Source: Pogostemon cablin (Eukaryota; Streptophyta; Magnoliopsida; Lamiales; Lamiaceae). From it: a stretch of DNA of 64,000 nucleotides. Below, in pieces: positions 24,125 through 36,118 of this stretch. Every line of letters starts with the position of its first letter. Positions within the stretch are counted from its first letter, which is position 1. Location: assembly GCA_023678885.1 (NCBI GenBank), contig CM042952.1, forward strand, positions 35,005,236 to 35,069,235, in the 5' to 3' direction. A program made the position numbers and the translations under genes. The notes under the pieces were generated by a model. That model worked only from the letters and a program-made list of their open reading frames with translations, had not been told where the DNA came from and searched no databases.

Positions 24125-24230
24125 ATATGGTATCAGAGTCATGTCTTAATAAAGGTTCAGTGTTCGAACCTCACTATTCAATAGAAAAATCCACATACAA
24201 GACTTGAGGCATGTAAGGGGACGTGATTGA
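24125..24230 (+). mobile_element. tRNA-related SINE fragment
   Basis: 'TGGTATCAGAGTC' followed about 30 bp later by 'TTCGAACCTC' resembles the split promoter spacing of Au-type plant SINEs. 'GGTATCAGAGC' is also the initiator-tRNA complement used by LTR elements, so the class is uncertain. No poly-T end is clear. Confidence 0.4.
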
Positions 24231-24660
24231 TTTTGATTAAATATTAAGCTTTTGGGGGATATTATGGTATTTTTTGCAAATAAATACTCTATCCGTCTCG
24301 TGTAAGATTTACATTTTTTATTTTGGTTTGTCCTAAATTAAGGATTACGTTTCCGTTTTTTGTCAAGTTGAGATCCCACGTATTTATGCATATTCCACTA
24401 ATCATAAAAATATACTATACATCTTACTTTTTTTTTTACATTTTATTCATCAGTTACAACTACGTTACTTACTTTTTCATACATTTATTCATCAGTTTTA
24501 ACACATTTCTTACTTGTTTTTTTATATTTTATTCATAAATTCCAACTACTTTATTTACTTTTTTATATATTTATTCATTAGTCTTAACAACTTTCTTTAT
24601 CGTTTCTTTTTAAATTATCAACTTGTCCTATTCTTTCCTACATTATATGTTCAAAAAATA

Positions 24661-24921
24661 ATCCCTCCATCCCAAAAAAGTTTGCACACCCTTTTCGGCA
24701 TGGAGATTAAGAAAGTGATAACTTTTAAGGTTATTATGGTTTTTTGTAATAAATAAATGATAAAGTATTTTAGGTGTGTTAGATAGAGGTGGTTTTTTTT
24801 GTAAATAAAGTGTATGGGGGAATGGTGATTGTGTTTGAATTTTTGCTTTATAAGGAATGTGCAAACTTTTGTGGAACAACCCAAAATGGAAAGTGTGCAA
24901 ACTTCCCTGGGACGGAGGGAG
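24661..24921. mobile_element. Stowaway-type MITE with complementary arms
   Basis: The ends 'ATCCCTCCATCCC' and 'GGGACGGAGGGAG' are flanked by TA. Near the ends 'AAGTTTGCACACCCTTTT' and 'AAAGTGTGCAAACTT' are complementary, so the whole 261 bp can fold. It lies within older Stowaway-like debris beginning near 24286 ('CTCTATCCGTCTCG') and continuing at 24985-25215. Confidence 0.85.
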
Positions 24922-25309
24922 TAGTATTTTTTAAATATTTCTTAATCTACGTACACGTACAAATTGGCATAAATATAATACTTCTTCTGTCCATGTATAT
25001 TTTTTACTCGATTTTTATTTTGAGCCGTCTCATATATTTTTACTTGTTCTATTAATGGTAAAATTATACACTAAATTTTATCTCCTTTTTACACTTTATC
25101 ATCAATCATAATAACTTTATTTAATTTTTTACACTTTATCCGTTATTCCCAACAATTTTATTTACTTTTTCTCTCAAATTATCAATTTATCTATACTTAT
25201 AAAAAAATAAAAGTTGCTTAATATTCATATATGTGTACAAATGGATAAAAATAGCAAAAGGAGTAGTAGGAGTATATCATCAACATAATTTGAGCTTGTA
25301 TATCAGATT

Positions 25310-27414
25310 TGTAGACGAATCCAAGGCATTAAAATCTCAAGAACTGCTTCATCGGTCTCATATTTCTTTTTTGCAGATGATACACTATTATTTAGCAAGG
25401 CCTCTCGGGAGGAAGCACATGCATTATCCTATGCCATCAAGCTATATGAAAGTGTTTCTGGTCAGCGCATCAATCTAGATAAATCAGGCATCTTATTCAG
25501 CCCCAACACCTCCACTGATCTTTCAAGAGATATCTGCAACATTATGGGCATCTCGCAGGTTTCTAGTCATCAGAAATACTTGGGTCTCCCATCCGTTATT
25601 GGCCCAAACAAAAAAAAAAGTCTTCTCCTCACTCAAAGACAATATTAAAAAATGCATTGATGAGTGGAAAGAAAAACACCTCTCTCGAGCTGGTAAAGAA
25701 GTGCTCCTCAAATCTATTGTTCAAGCCATGCCTTCTTATGCTATGTCATGTTTCAAGCTTTCAGATGGTTTTCTTGCTGATGTTAAGTCTCTTATTCATG
25801 GTTATTGGTGGAGTAATGGCTCTGATGCTCGCAAAATTCATTAGGCTTCATGGAATACTCTCTGCAAAAGCAAAAAAAATAGAGGAATGGATTTTCGGAA
25901 TCTCAAAGCTTTTAATCTAGCAATGCTTAGCAAGCAAGCTTGGCGGCTTCTTATGAACCCAACATCTCTCCTTGCCCGCGTCTTGAAGGCAAAATACCAC
26001 CCGCACACCTCCTTCCTCAAAGCACAACTTGGCTTCCATCCTTCATGGACCTGGAAAAGTATTCTTGAGGGGAAGAGAGTCATACACTTTGGTAGCAAAA
26101 AACAAATACGCAGTGGCATTAATACCAAAATTTGGCATGATGCTTGGCTTCCAAACCAATCCAACTACCGAGTCTCGAGCCCTTGCCAAATCCTTTCTGA
26201 GAATCCTACGGTGGATCAACTCATTGATAAAGACACTAACAGTTGGAAACTTGATATGGTTCGAACAATATTTATCTCAGAAGAAGCTGATTCTATTCTC
26301 TCCATCCCTTTTGGCAACTTGCATGGTTATGACCCGTGGATTTGGCACCACTTTAAGAATGGAAAACACTCTGTTAAAACTGCCTACCATATGATCTTAA
26401 ATAAACGGCTTTTGGGTTTGATATATCCTCCTCTGGATCTTCTAGCAATGGCCCGGATCTTCTTTGGAATAAGCTCTGGAACTTGCGTATCCCCGGTCGC
26501 ATACACCACTTTCTTTGGAGGTGTTGTACCAATACTCTTTCTTCACCAGAGAACCTTCAAAGGCGTGGCATTAGTGTTAGTCATGATTGCGTTTTCTGCA
26601 ACATGACTAATTCCTCTTTGGCTCATATGTTCTTTTCATGCCCGCGGATCTCTCTTTGTTGGTATCTTGCAGGCCTCAACCATCTAATCACCCCTTACAA
26701 GCAACCTCTTTGTGATCTTTGGTTTAAAGATATTATCTCAGCTAGCAGTAAGAATGAACTCGAGCTCTTTGCCATGATCTGCAACGCAATATGGTGGTAT
26801 AGGAATAAAAAAGTGTTCAGCAACGAACCCTTTGACTGTCATTCTCTTGTCACTTATGCAATAGCTCTTCTTCGAGACTTTTAAAAAGCTAGGGAATAGC
26901 CTGAACGAGCCCTTAACTACTTGAACCCAAATGATCTGCTCCCTCCTTCTTCAGGCATAAAAGTTTTTTTGATGGTGTAGTCTCTCTTCGCCTCTGCAAA
27001 GCTACCGTTGGGATATATGTTGAGGCTGATAATGGTTCGTTCATTTATGGTTTTGCTATAGTGTTTCATGGCATCTCATGTTTCGAAACTGCTGAATTTT
27101 TAGGACTTCAGGAAGCTCTCTTTCTTACTAAAAATCTAAACATCAAGGACTTCTCGCTCATTGGTGATGCCGCTTCTATTATCTTTGCAGCAAAGTTGGA
27201 CATTGATTGCCCATTTACATGTATTCAAATCCTTCAAGATGTTAATACTCTTCTCCCAACATCAATTTGCAAGGGTGATTTTTGGACCCATCGTTTCCAC
27301 AACTATGTTGCTCATGCCCTAGCATCCTATGTTAAATGTAATGTTTCAGTTGAAACACATTGGTCCATTACTCCGGACTTTCTTTATCAATCAGTACTGG
27401 CTGTTTCCCAATAA
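25310..27414 (+). mobile_element. LINE (non-LTR retrotransposon), 5'-truncated and broken
   Basis: Reading across frameshifts, the order is the C-terminal reverse transcriptase with FFFADDTLLF (about 25365), the thumb region with QKYLGLPSVIG and SRAGKEVLLKSIVQAMPSYA, the zf-RVT zinc-binding domain with GRIHHFLWR (26483-26884), and an RNase H-like domain (27061-27414). Frame breaks occur near 25620 (A-run), 25842 (stop), 26430 and 26884. The endonuclease and first half of the reverse transcriptase are missing, as usual for LINEs that stop early during copying. It lies about 1.3 kb upstream of the UBC23-like start codon and adjoins that gene's leader. Confidence 0.9.
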
Positions 27415-27589
27415 TTTAAATGAAGTTTATATGTTTAAAAAAATTAGGAAAATGGACGCGCACACGCATGAGAAATACTTATACCCACGCAATGACAATA
27501 GTACCCTGACTGCACCGCAATAGTTATAAACGGCGCGTGAAAAACCATCCGAGGACATGCCTTCCTTTTTTCCTCTACAAACTATAATA

Positions 27590-28733
27590 CTCCGCTACAT
27601 ATTTGCGTTTCTTTATTTTTTTTATTTTTATTGTGATTAATATTTAATAGAATTAATCCACGGAGCCGCCCATTATTCCATTTCAATCCATCAAATTTTC
27701 TCTGTGAGCTCGGTTTCGAAGGTAATCTATTTGTTATTTTTCCTTCATTCTTATAATCGATGTACACTCGCTGGGGCAATTGATTAATATATTAATCGCT
27801 GCGTTTTCTAACTCTGTAATTCGTTCGGTGTTTCTCTCCGATTATTCTTATTTCTTTTTTTGTTTAAATCATTGTAATGTGTAATAAGTCATTTGATCTC
27901 GCTTTAGCACATTACATGTTAGCTAAAGCTGAAATGAGTATGAGCTGGTCTAGGGATTTATTTCTGTTTTTCAATCTGCTAATTCGTTTTGAATATCTGA
28001 AATCTTTCTTATCTGTTTAACCAGCTAATCTTCGTTTTTTCCTTTATTTTTTCTATAACCCGTGGTAATTATGAGATGTTGTGTGGGAGCCTTTTTAATT
28101 GACGAGGGACGGGAGTTTGAATTGAGTGGTGGACTGAATTCATGGTATTGAGTTAAGTCGAACTCTGTTTAGGAGATGCATACTATTTGAGATTTCAGGA
28201 CCATTCTGAGATATTAAGGTGGGTTGAGTTTGTCTGCAGTGGTTTGTAATTAGTATCTTTCTTTCAATCCCTTTCAAAGCAAGAGTTAACATCTTTGGTG
28301 CCATAAGTAGGTTCATATAAGAATTGCAGAAAATATAATAATTATTATTATTATCATCATTTTTATTACTTTATTATTATTTGATATGTTTCGAACAATG
28401 CTAGTTAAGTCATGTGGGAAATCTCATTAGCTGCATCTTGCTGAAATTTTTAAATATTGGAAGATATTCACTACCCATTGAAAGATATTCAAGGAAAAAG
28501 CATGTTTACTGCTATTATATGTACACGTCTTCTGCAAACCCCATGTTAAAATGGCGTATCTTGCCTCTTTTATATTTTACCAGCTCAACAATTTTACAAA
28601 AAATATGTTCATTTTCATTTATCAGATGATATTTAGAAGAAAAATGTGATTTTTTCAGCGCTCTGATTTTTATAAAAGGTTACTTTATGGTGGATGATAT
28701 GTATTTCTCATTGCTGATTTTGTTATTAAACAG
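27590..28733 (+). promoter_or_regulatory. Leader exon and 1-kb leader intron of the UBC23-like gene
   Basis: A probable 5'UTR exon ends at 27721 (TTTCGAAG before GTAATC). The intron runs to 'TTATTAAACAG' immediately before the ATG at 28734. Long first introns in the 5'UTR are common in plant housekeeping genes and often raise expression. The promoter proper would lie between the LINE end (27414) and about 27640; no clear TATA box was chosen. Confidence 0.6.
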
Positions 28734-31700
28734 ATGGAATTTGGGCAGCAATCTGATGTTTTAGATTCTAATGAACATAAAACTATTGATGGCAAGAAAG
28801 CCTTAAAAGAAGGCAATTCTTCAATTAGTGGTTCTAACTTAGAAGGCAATTCTTCAACTAGTGGTTCAACCAGTTATGAAAATAAACCTGGGGAGATCCT
28901 CAAGAACTTGCAGAAAGTCTCGTACATATATAGACAAGATGTAGTGCGAAGCAAAACAAAAAATGAGATTGGGGTTGTGACTGAAGTGGCTGGAGATTCA
29001 GATTCAGATAGTAGCATAACTGATGATGAAGATGAGGGTGAGGAAGAGGTAGATGATGAAAAGGATGACGAGGCCTGTTTCAATGAGAATGGTGATATGG
29101 AATATGACAAAGATTTGGGGGAGAATCCTGCTGATATTAGTGATGGTAATGACTCAAAACACACCCCACTCGCAACAGATCAAGTTAGAGTGCTTTGGAT
29201 GGATGGGTTTGAAAGAGTGGAAAATACTGCTGATGTGGATGTTATTGATAGAGGATTTTTGCATGGCGATTATGTGGCTGCAATATCTGATCCAACTGGT
29301 CAAATAGGTACGGTGTTTGATGTCAACATTAATGTTGATTTGTTAACACACGATGGTTCAGTTTTAAAAGATAAATCATCCAGAGACCTAAAAAGAATCA
29401 GAGATTTCACAGTTGGTGATCATGTCATACTTGGTCCCTGGCTTGGTAGAATTGAAGATGTTTTTGATAATGTGACTGTTCAACTGGATGATGGTTCTGT
29501 ATGCAAAGTGATGAAAGCCGATCCTTTACATCTTAAGCCAGTCGGAAAGAATGTAATTGAAGATGGACATTTTCCATATTATCCAGGTCAACGTGTGAAG
29601 GCAAGCTCTTCATCAGTTTTCAAGAATTCTCGGTGGCTATCTGGATTATGGAAAGCAAACAGGTTGGAAGGTACAGTAATAAAAGTTACTGTAGGATCAG
29701 TGTTCATTTATTGGATTGCATCTGCTGGATATGGGTCCGACTCGGTTACTACTCCATCCGAGGAACAGAGTCCTAAGAACTTAAAACTATTGTCTTGTTT
29801 TGCACATACAAATTGGCAGTTAGGTGACTGGTGCTTATTGCCAACTTCAGAGGAGTCGTCATCCACGTCACTGATCATGTATTCATCTAAACAAGATTAC
29901 CATGATTTTCCTAAGGATGAACCTGAATCTACTGAAACAGGTGATGAGTCTGATGCAGAAGTGACCACTACAGAAAAATCTATTGAGGGCACTAAATCAA
30001 TGGATTATGATTTCGAGGCTTCCTTGAGCAAAGACAATAATGTCTCTGCAGAAAAAATATGCAACAGTTCAGTTTCTAAGGAAGTTGCACATGAAACTTG
30101 GCCCCTTCATCGCAAGAAAATCCGCAAAGTGGCAGTCAGAAAAGACAAGAAACTACGGAAGAAAGTAGAAAATTTTGAAAGGGCACTTTTAATTATCAAT
30201 ACAAATACAAAAGCTGATGTTGCTTGGCAGGATGGCTCTATAGAAAGGGGCTTGGATTCCACATCTTTAATTCCCATTGATAGTCCTGGGGATCATGAAT
30301 TTGTTGCAGAACAATATGTAGTAGAGAAAGCTGCTGACAGTGATGATGCTGTTGAGACTAGACGCGTTGGGGTAGTACAAAGTGTAAATGCAAAAGATCG
30401 GACAGCTCGTGTCAGATGGTTGAAGCCAGTTGCCAGGGCAGAGGACCCAAAAGAATTTGATAAAGAGGAAATAGTAAGTGTGTATGAACTAGAGGGGCAT
30501 CCGGATTATGATTATTGTTATGGCGATGTAGTTGTGAGGCTGTCGCCTATTTCCTTACCAGCCAAAATGGAATCTTTTGTGCAATCTGTTGAAAATATGC
30601 CACTTAGTAATTCAGATGAGCTAAAGGGTGATAAGGAGTACCATCACCCCATGGAGAACATAAAATATACTCCTGATCATGACACATCTACTGAATTCTC
30701 AGATCTCACTTGGGTGGGGAACATCACTGGTCAGAGAGATGGTGATATAGAAGTCACATGGGCTGATGGAATGATATCCACGGTAATTGTCTTAGATCAC
30801 TCATGAACATCACCTATCTATATTTTTACTAACCATTTCATCCAGTAAACTTTTTGTTGGGGCTAACTATGGTCAGGTTGGTCCACAAGCAATATATGTT
30901 GTTGGTCGGGATGATGACGAGTCTGTTGCAGCTGGTAGTGATGCCAGTGATGACGCGGCTAGCTGGGAAACTGTTGAAGATGATGTGGAAGGTGCCAATA
31001 ATCCCCAGGTATGTCTCTACTGGTGCATGAAATTTTATTAAGTTAGCTAATTGACTATCTTCACCACATTCCAACATTACTGTTGAATGAAAAATACTAT
31101 AGCAAGCAACGCAGCTGTGCTAAATATAAGATGTGATTTTACATTCATAGTAACGATGTTTATAGGAAAGAAGACCTATGTAACTCTTTTGTTGCCTACA
31201 GTCTGCTTTTTAGTATCAAATTGATGAAGGCCATACTTGAAGCAAATTATTTATTACCTGTGTTGCACTTTCTGCTTCTAAAGAAGAATTCCTTTAAGTT
31301 ATCAATGATTTAGTGTGCCTTTTTTAATCTAGGATCATGGAACAGACTTCGCTGGTGACAGTGATCCTGAGATTGAAGATGACAACAGTGTTTCAGAAAA
31401 TTCTGGGAAGAATGGAGCTCTTTCAATACCTCTAGCTGCAATTGGTTTTATGACCAGACTAGCCTCTGGAATATTTTCAAGGGGAAGAAGGCACTTGGAT
31501 CCATTGAACTTGGATGTGAAAAATGAAGATAATCTTCAACCTATAGAGTTAAGCTTGAATAGAGATTCTGATGGTGGGTCAACCTCTCAAAAACTTTATG
31601 AAATAGAGGGTCAACTTGCTAAGCTAACTACTAATTGTAAGGAGGAGGAAGATATTGTGGATGACACCTCGGATTTGTTAGAAATCGCTGAGACTCTTTG

Positions 31701-33325
31701 TAGCTTAAATCCTCCAGAAGCAGGTGCTCGACGTGAAGAGTCTAGTTCAACATTCAGAGGCTTTGATATTGTTCGAGATCCATTTGACCACCACTTTCTG
31801 AGTGAACAGGGACAGGTTAGCATTTTTTCTCATATGGATACTGTAGTATCAGAAAATAATAATGTATGTTATTAAATCGACTGCTACCGCCCTTGTATAT
31901 TATTTTACTAGGATGACTTGCTTTATTGTTTATCTTTGGAACCTAATAATGGGTGCTCTTACAAATTACAGAACAATGCTGCCAGGAAATGGCTGAAGAA
32001 AGTTCATAAAGATTGGGATATTCTTCAAAATAACTTGCCTGGTATGCTTCTGTCAATTTCCTGATTATCCAACTCATGAATATTAATTATCATATCGAAA
32101 CATGTCAACTGTTGTCATCAAAATCATAATTACTGTTTCAACAGAGGGTATATATGTTCGTGTCTATGAAGATAGAATGGATCTTTTGAGAGCTGTGATC
32201 ATTGGAGCTTATGGGACACCTTACCAGGACGGTCTATTCTTTTTTGATTTTTACCTTCCTCCAGAGTATCCAGATGTACCCCCTGTAAGAATACCTATAT
32301 ATTTCTTTTTCTAATACAATTCCTCATCAAAAGCTTAGAATTATTTCTCACATACTAAGCTTCCAAGTTTTCATGTTGCTCTGAACCACTATTAGAATCT
32401 ATTGCTCAGGTAATTTGATACATCCCGTAACCACCTTTTTTTTTTTCCAATTGCAGTCTCCATACTATCACTCTGGAGGGTGGCGAATAAATCCAAATTT
32501 ATACGAGGAAGGAAAAGTTTGCCTCAGTCTTTTGAATACGTGGACGGGTAGAGGAAATGAGGTCTGGGATCCTTCAACATCAAGCATTCTTCAAATATTG
32601 GTTTCACTTCAGGGGCTAGTATTAAATTCCAAACCGTACTTTAATGAAGCCGGTTATGATAAGCAAGTTGGGACAGCTGAAGGAGAGAAAAATTCGCTGT
32701 CCTACAACGAGAATACATTTTTGTTGAACTGTAAGACCATGATGTACCTGATGCGTAGGCCCCCAAAGGTATCAAAACTCACCTTTTTATCTTTCTTGTT
32801 TGGAGGTTTTTGACATAACAATACTTAATATATATAACCCTACAGTTCTGTTGGCCTTACCCCCTTATTTCTCTTTCTGTCTTGAGACTCTAGAAGTACC
32901 AGAGAACTCATGTGAGGTCTGCTGAGCAGTGATAAATAGGTGCTTGGTCTTTATGTGTAGAATGTTAGAATTTTGCTTGTAGTTGCTCATTATTGCTAAT
33001 GCATAAGTTGGGTATTGGAATTATTCTACCATGAATGATTTGTTTTGATGCAATGAAACATTACTTGCAGCATTTTGAAGAGCTTGTGCTCGAGCATTTT
33101 AGAAAGCGGGGACACTATATTCTCAAGGCGTGTGATGCTTATATGAAAGGGCACCTGATCGGTTCACTTAGTAAGGATGCTTCCAGCAGTGGCAGTAATT
33201 ATAAGTCAAATTCAGTTGGTTTCAAGCTCATGCTTGCTAAAGTTGCACCTAAGCTTTTCTCTGCTCTTAATGAAGTTGGAGCAGATTGCTATGAGTTTGA
33301 GCATCTGAACTCGACGCAGTTGTAA
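28734..33325 (+). CDS. UBC23-like: Probable E2/E3 hybrid ubiquitin-conjugating enzyme (UBC23-like, UBE2O family)
   Basis: Seven coding exons (28734-30782, 30877-31008, 31333-31815, 31972-32041, 32145-32284, 32457-32768, 33071-33325) join in frame to 1146 aa, close to the length I recall for Arabidopsis UBC23. The long N-terminal part has an acidic run (about residues 85-135) and repeated SH3-like segments such as VRVLWMDGFERV and EVTWADGMISTV. The C-terminal UBC core shows GIYVRVYEDRMDLLRAVI, FFDFYLPPEYPDVPP, SGGWRINPNLY and the catalytic Cys980 in EGKVCLSLLNTW. The final exon (HFEELVLEHFRKRGHYILKA) is typical of the PHO2/UBC23 branch. Such enzymes attach ubiquitin without a separate E3. The related PHO2/UBC24 controls phosphate transporters, but the target of this one is unknown. 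No lesions were seen. Confidence 0.93.
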
Positions 33326-33559
33326 CAGTGAAGGTATTCTATGCAGAATAAACGTTTGAGATCGTGTAGTCTACAGTATCGGCACAAAGACATTAGGATT
33401 CAAAGAAGTTCCAAATTTAACTTGGATGATTGATGCTATATTAAAATGCTCGTATTTTGGCTATAGAGATCTGGTTGGAGTAATCTATAAGGATTACGCT
33501 CGCCCAATTGCGAAAATTTTGAACAGACAAACAGAAAATTGAGGTTTTTGCTGAGAAAT

Positions 33560-33810
33560 TCTGATAGTTTTAGCAGGAGGGTGGAAAGGTTTTCCAACTG
33601 AGCTTGGTTGCTGCAGGGGAGGGTTCGAATCCTGCTTTTGGCATGGATTTGGCCCCTTGTAAGCACAAGTTAAACAGTGAGCCCTCTCTATAAGCCACTT
33701 GAGGCACATCCTGCGATTTATCTCCTCCACCCCTGCCCTGGGGGCCCCTAATGGTGGGGTACACTATTCTTTATTTTCTTTATTATTATTGGGGCTGTGC
33801 CCATGTTGGG
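33560..33810 (+). mobile_element. tRNA-derived SINE-like element
   Basis: A box A-like stretch 'TTTCCAACTGAGCTTGGTT' is followed by a good box B 'GGTTCGAATCC' (33623-33633), then a non-tRNA body with 'GGCACATCCTGCG' and a 3' region ending in TTATTATTATTGGGG. This is the layout of plant SINEs. It lies in or just beyond the 3' end of the UBC23-like gene. It is not a tRNA gene, since no cloverleaf closes. Confidence 0.6.
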
Positions 33811-34821
33811 CAGCAGATATTTTTGTCTGGATAGATGAAATGAATTTTGTTGTTGTAATATCCTGTTTGTTTGTTTATTTTAGCTTTTGTTTCACATATA
33901 ATAAATCAAGTTATGTTGGACCAAAATTTAAAATTAGCACATCTCGTTTAGATGGTGTATTTAAAGCGAGATGACAGTTGCCAAATGATTAGGATATAAT
34001 GGGATCATGTACACTGTGTTGTTACTTATGAAACCTTTATTCACTTTTATTTGTCGGTTTGGAAGCTTGGCATATCTAACTTATGAAATGCCAATTCTAC
34101 TTTTTACTCGCTCTTTATCACCTGCTACGTTTATATAAGGTTTGGCAGGTTGGGCAGGCTAGACCGGTAGGTTTTTTTTTTTTTTTTTTTAATTATTTAT
34201 AATTTAAACACAATATAAAACAATAAAGAGTTTGCAAGTAAAACCACAAACTATAATTCAATTGCAATTTTATTTTTTTTAAAATACCCACCTTTAATTT
34301 GAGAAATATACAATCCCACCCACTTACATTTCAAAATTATCATCACTTGAAATATAATAATATACTCAAATATAATAATATACTCCCTACTAGAGTCCAG
34401 AAATATATTTCATCTGTCCCGCGTTAAGGTTTATATTTATCATTTTGGTTTGTCACAAGTTAAAGTTTATATTTTTTTTAAGTGAGACTCACACAAAATA
34501 ATTACAGTATTCCACCTCTCCGGAAGATTTTCATATCAAGTGAGACCCACACAAAATAATTAATGTATTCCACCTCTCCGGAAGAGTTTCATATCAAGAC
34601 CTATTTTTTAAATTAGATCTCAAAATATCTGATTTTTATAAGTGTTTCAAATTAAGATTTAAATTTAGTTTTCTTTTCTCAAATTAAGGCCTAGTTTTTT
34701 ATATTTATTTTTTTTCTCATTTTAAGACTTGCCATAAAATTTATATTTTCATTTCAAGTCATACAAAATAATGTAAAAATATTATTATACACCTTCAAAT
34801 CAAATCATAAAATTAAGAGTA
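33811..34821. other. Intergenic DNA with degenerate Stowaway-like repeats
   Basis: No gene is seen. 34395-34480 starts like a Stowaway ('CATCTGTCCCGCGTTAAG'), and 34495-34595 contains two copies of 'CAAAATAATTA.TGTATTCCACCTCTCCGGAAGA' about 58 bp apart. A matching right end ('CGAACTAAGGGAGTATA') appears only near 35500, so younger MITEs seem to have inserted into this older element. Confidence 0.5.
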
Positions 34822-35102
34822 GGTCTTGCGTGAGACCGTCTCACGTGAGACCATTTTTCAATTTTTAAAATAGTTATCACTTTCGCTATAAATCATTATC
34901 ACTTTCGCTATGGCTTACGTGAGACGGTCAGAAAGTGATAACTTTTATGAAGGAAAATGATAATAAATTAATGAAAAGTGATAATGTTCTTTCATAAACA
35001 ATTTATAAGTATAAATAAAAAGTGATAACATTTTATAGCGAAAGTGATAACTATTTTAAAAAGTGAAAAATGGTCTCACGTGAGACGGTCTCACGCAAGA
35101 CC
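34822..35102. mobile_element. MITE of the GTGAGACGGTCTCAC family, best copy
   Basis: The terminal inverted repeats are perfect over at least 30 bp: 'GGTCTTGCGTGAGACCGTC' at the left, and its complement ending 'GACGGTCTCACGCAAGACC' at the right, with TA outside each end. Inside, 'GAAAGTGATAAC' and 'TATCACTTTCGCTATAAA' recur in both orientations. Length 281 bp. The TA duplication fits a Tc1/mariner-type non-autonomous element. Confidence 0.85.
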
Positions 35103-35265
35103 TACCCAAAATGTTATTACTTTTTATTTATATTATAAATTGTTCATGAAATAATATTTTCACTTTTCATTAATTTATTATCACTTTCCTATATAAAAGT
35201 TATCACTTTCTGACCGTCTCACGTAAGCTCTTACGTGAGACGGTCTCACACAAGTCTTTGTTTAA
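35103..35265. mobile_element. Half-copy of the same MITE, directly adjoining
   Basis: Right after the full copy comes the internal sequence ('TTATTACTTTTTATTTATA', 'GTTATCACTTTCTGACCG') and only one terminal repeat ('GTGAGACGGTCTCACACAAG', 35233-35253). It is therefore a truncated or recombined tandem neighbour. Confidence 0.7.
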
Positions 35266-35531
35266 AATTAAATATATGTTATTTTTATTAATATTTTATA
35301 ATATATATTGAATTCGAAAATAAAATAAAACTACGGCAGACCTTAATTTGAGAAAAAGGTAAAATTGAACCGTCAAATGAGACATTTCTAAAATGGAGCC
35401 TAAAATTGAGATCTAAATTAAAAATTAGATCCTTACATAAAAATATTATAACCTCACACTCACTACATATTAAATATTATATCTACTTAATATCGAACTA
35501 AGGGAGTATATATAACATTGAATTTAGGGTA

Positions 35532-35815
35532 GGTCTTGCATGAGACGGTCTCACGTGAGATCATTTTTCATTTTTTAAAATAGTTATATTTTCTCAATAA
35601 ATCATTATCACTTTCGCTATAAAATGTTATCATTTTTTATTTATACTATAAATTGTTCATAAAATAATATTATCACTTTTTATTTATACTATAAATTGTC
35701 ATAAAATAACATTATCACTTTTCATTAATTTATCATCACTAATTTATATAAAAGTTATCATTTTCTAACCATCTCACCTAAGTCCTTACGTGAAACGGTC
35801 TCACATACGTCTTTG
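35532..35815. mobile_element. MITE of the GTGAGACGGTCTCAC family, third local copy
   Basis: It starts after TA with 'GGTCTTGCATGAGACGGTC' and ends 'AACGGTCTCACATACGTC'. The interior matches the 34822 copy but is more diverged, with an internal duplication of 'TTTATTTATACTATAAATTG'. Confidence 0.8.
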
Positions 35816-36118
35816 CCGCCTGAAAATCATAAAATATTATTTTTTTAAAAAAAATTACAGCTATATTAAACTTCACAAATTTGACATTATATTTTAAAGA
35901 ATTTTTTAAAATAATATATTTCAATATACGATTAATTTATACTCCTTCCATCTTATAAATAAGGAAATAAACCGAATCCCCACAATTGTAAATTAAACTT
36001 GTATATATGGAGGCGATATGGAGGTAAAAGGCGAGAAATATTGTTAAAGGAGAAGGGTTGGGGGTGGAGTGTACTTTTCTAAACCTAAACCAAAACCAGG
36101 AAAAACACTGCAGAGGTT

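Noticed and set aside
24120..24180. LTR primer-binding site from TGGTATCAGAG
   Set aside because: No LTR end or gag/pol is found beside it and a box B-like TTCGAACC follows, so a SINE fragment is more likely.
24323..25055. Hydrophobic open frames
   Set aside because: They are translated T-rich MITE sequence; hydrophobicity comes from TTT/TTA codons.
28874..29307. Open frames inside the first E2 exon on either strand
   Set aside because: They overlap a 690-codon frame with clear family matches and are shadows.
33600..33650. tRNA gene suggested by GGTTCGAATCC
   Set aside because: No acceptor stem or anticodon arm can be paired; better explained as a SINE promoter.
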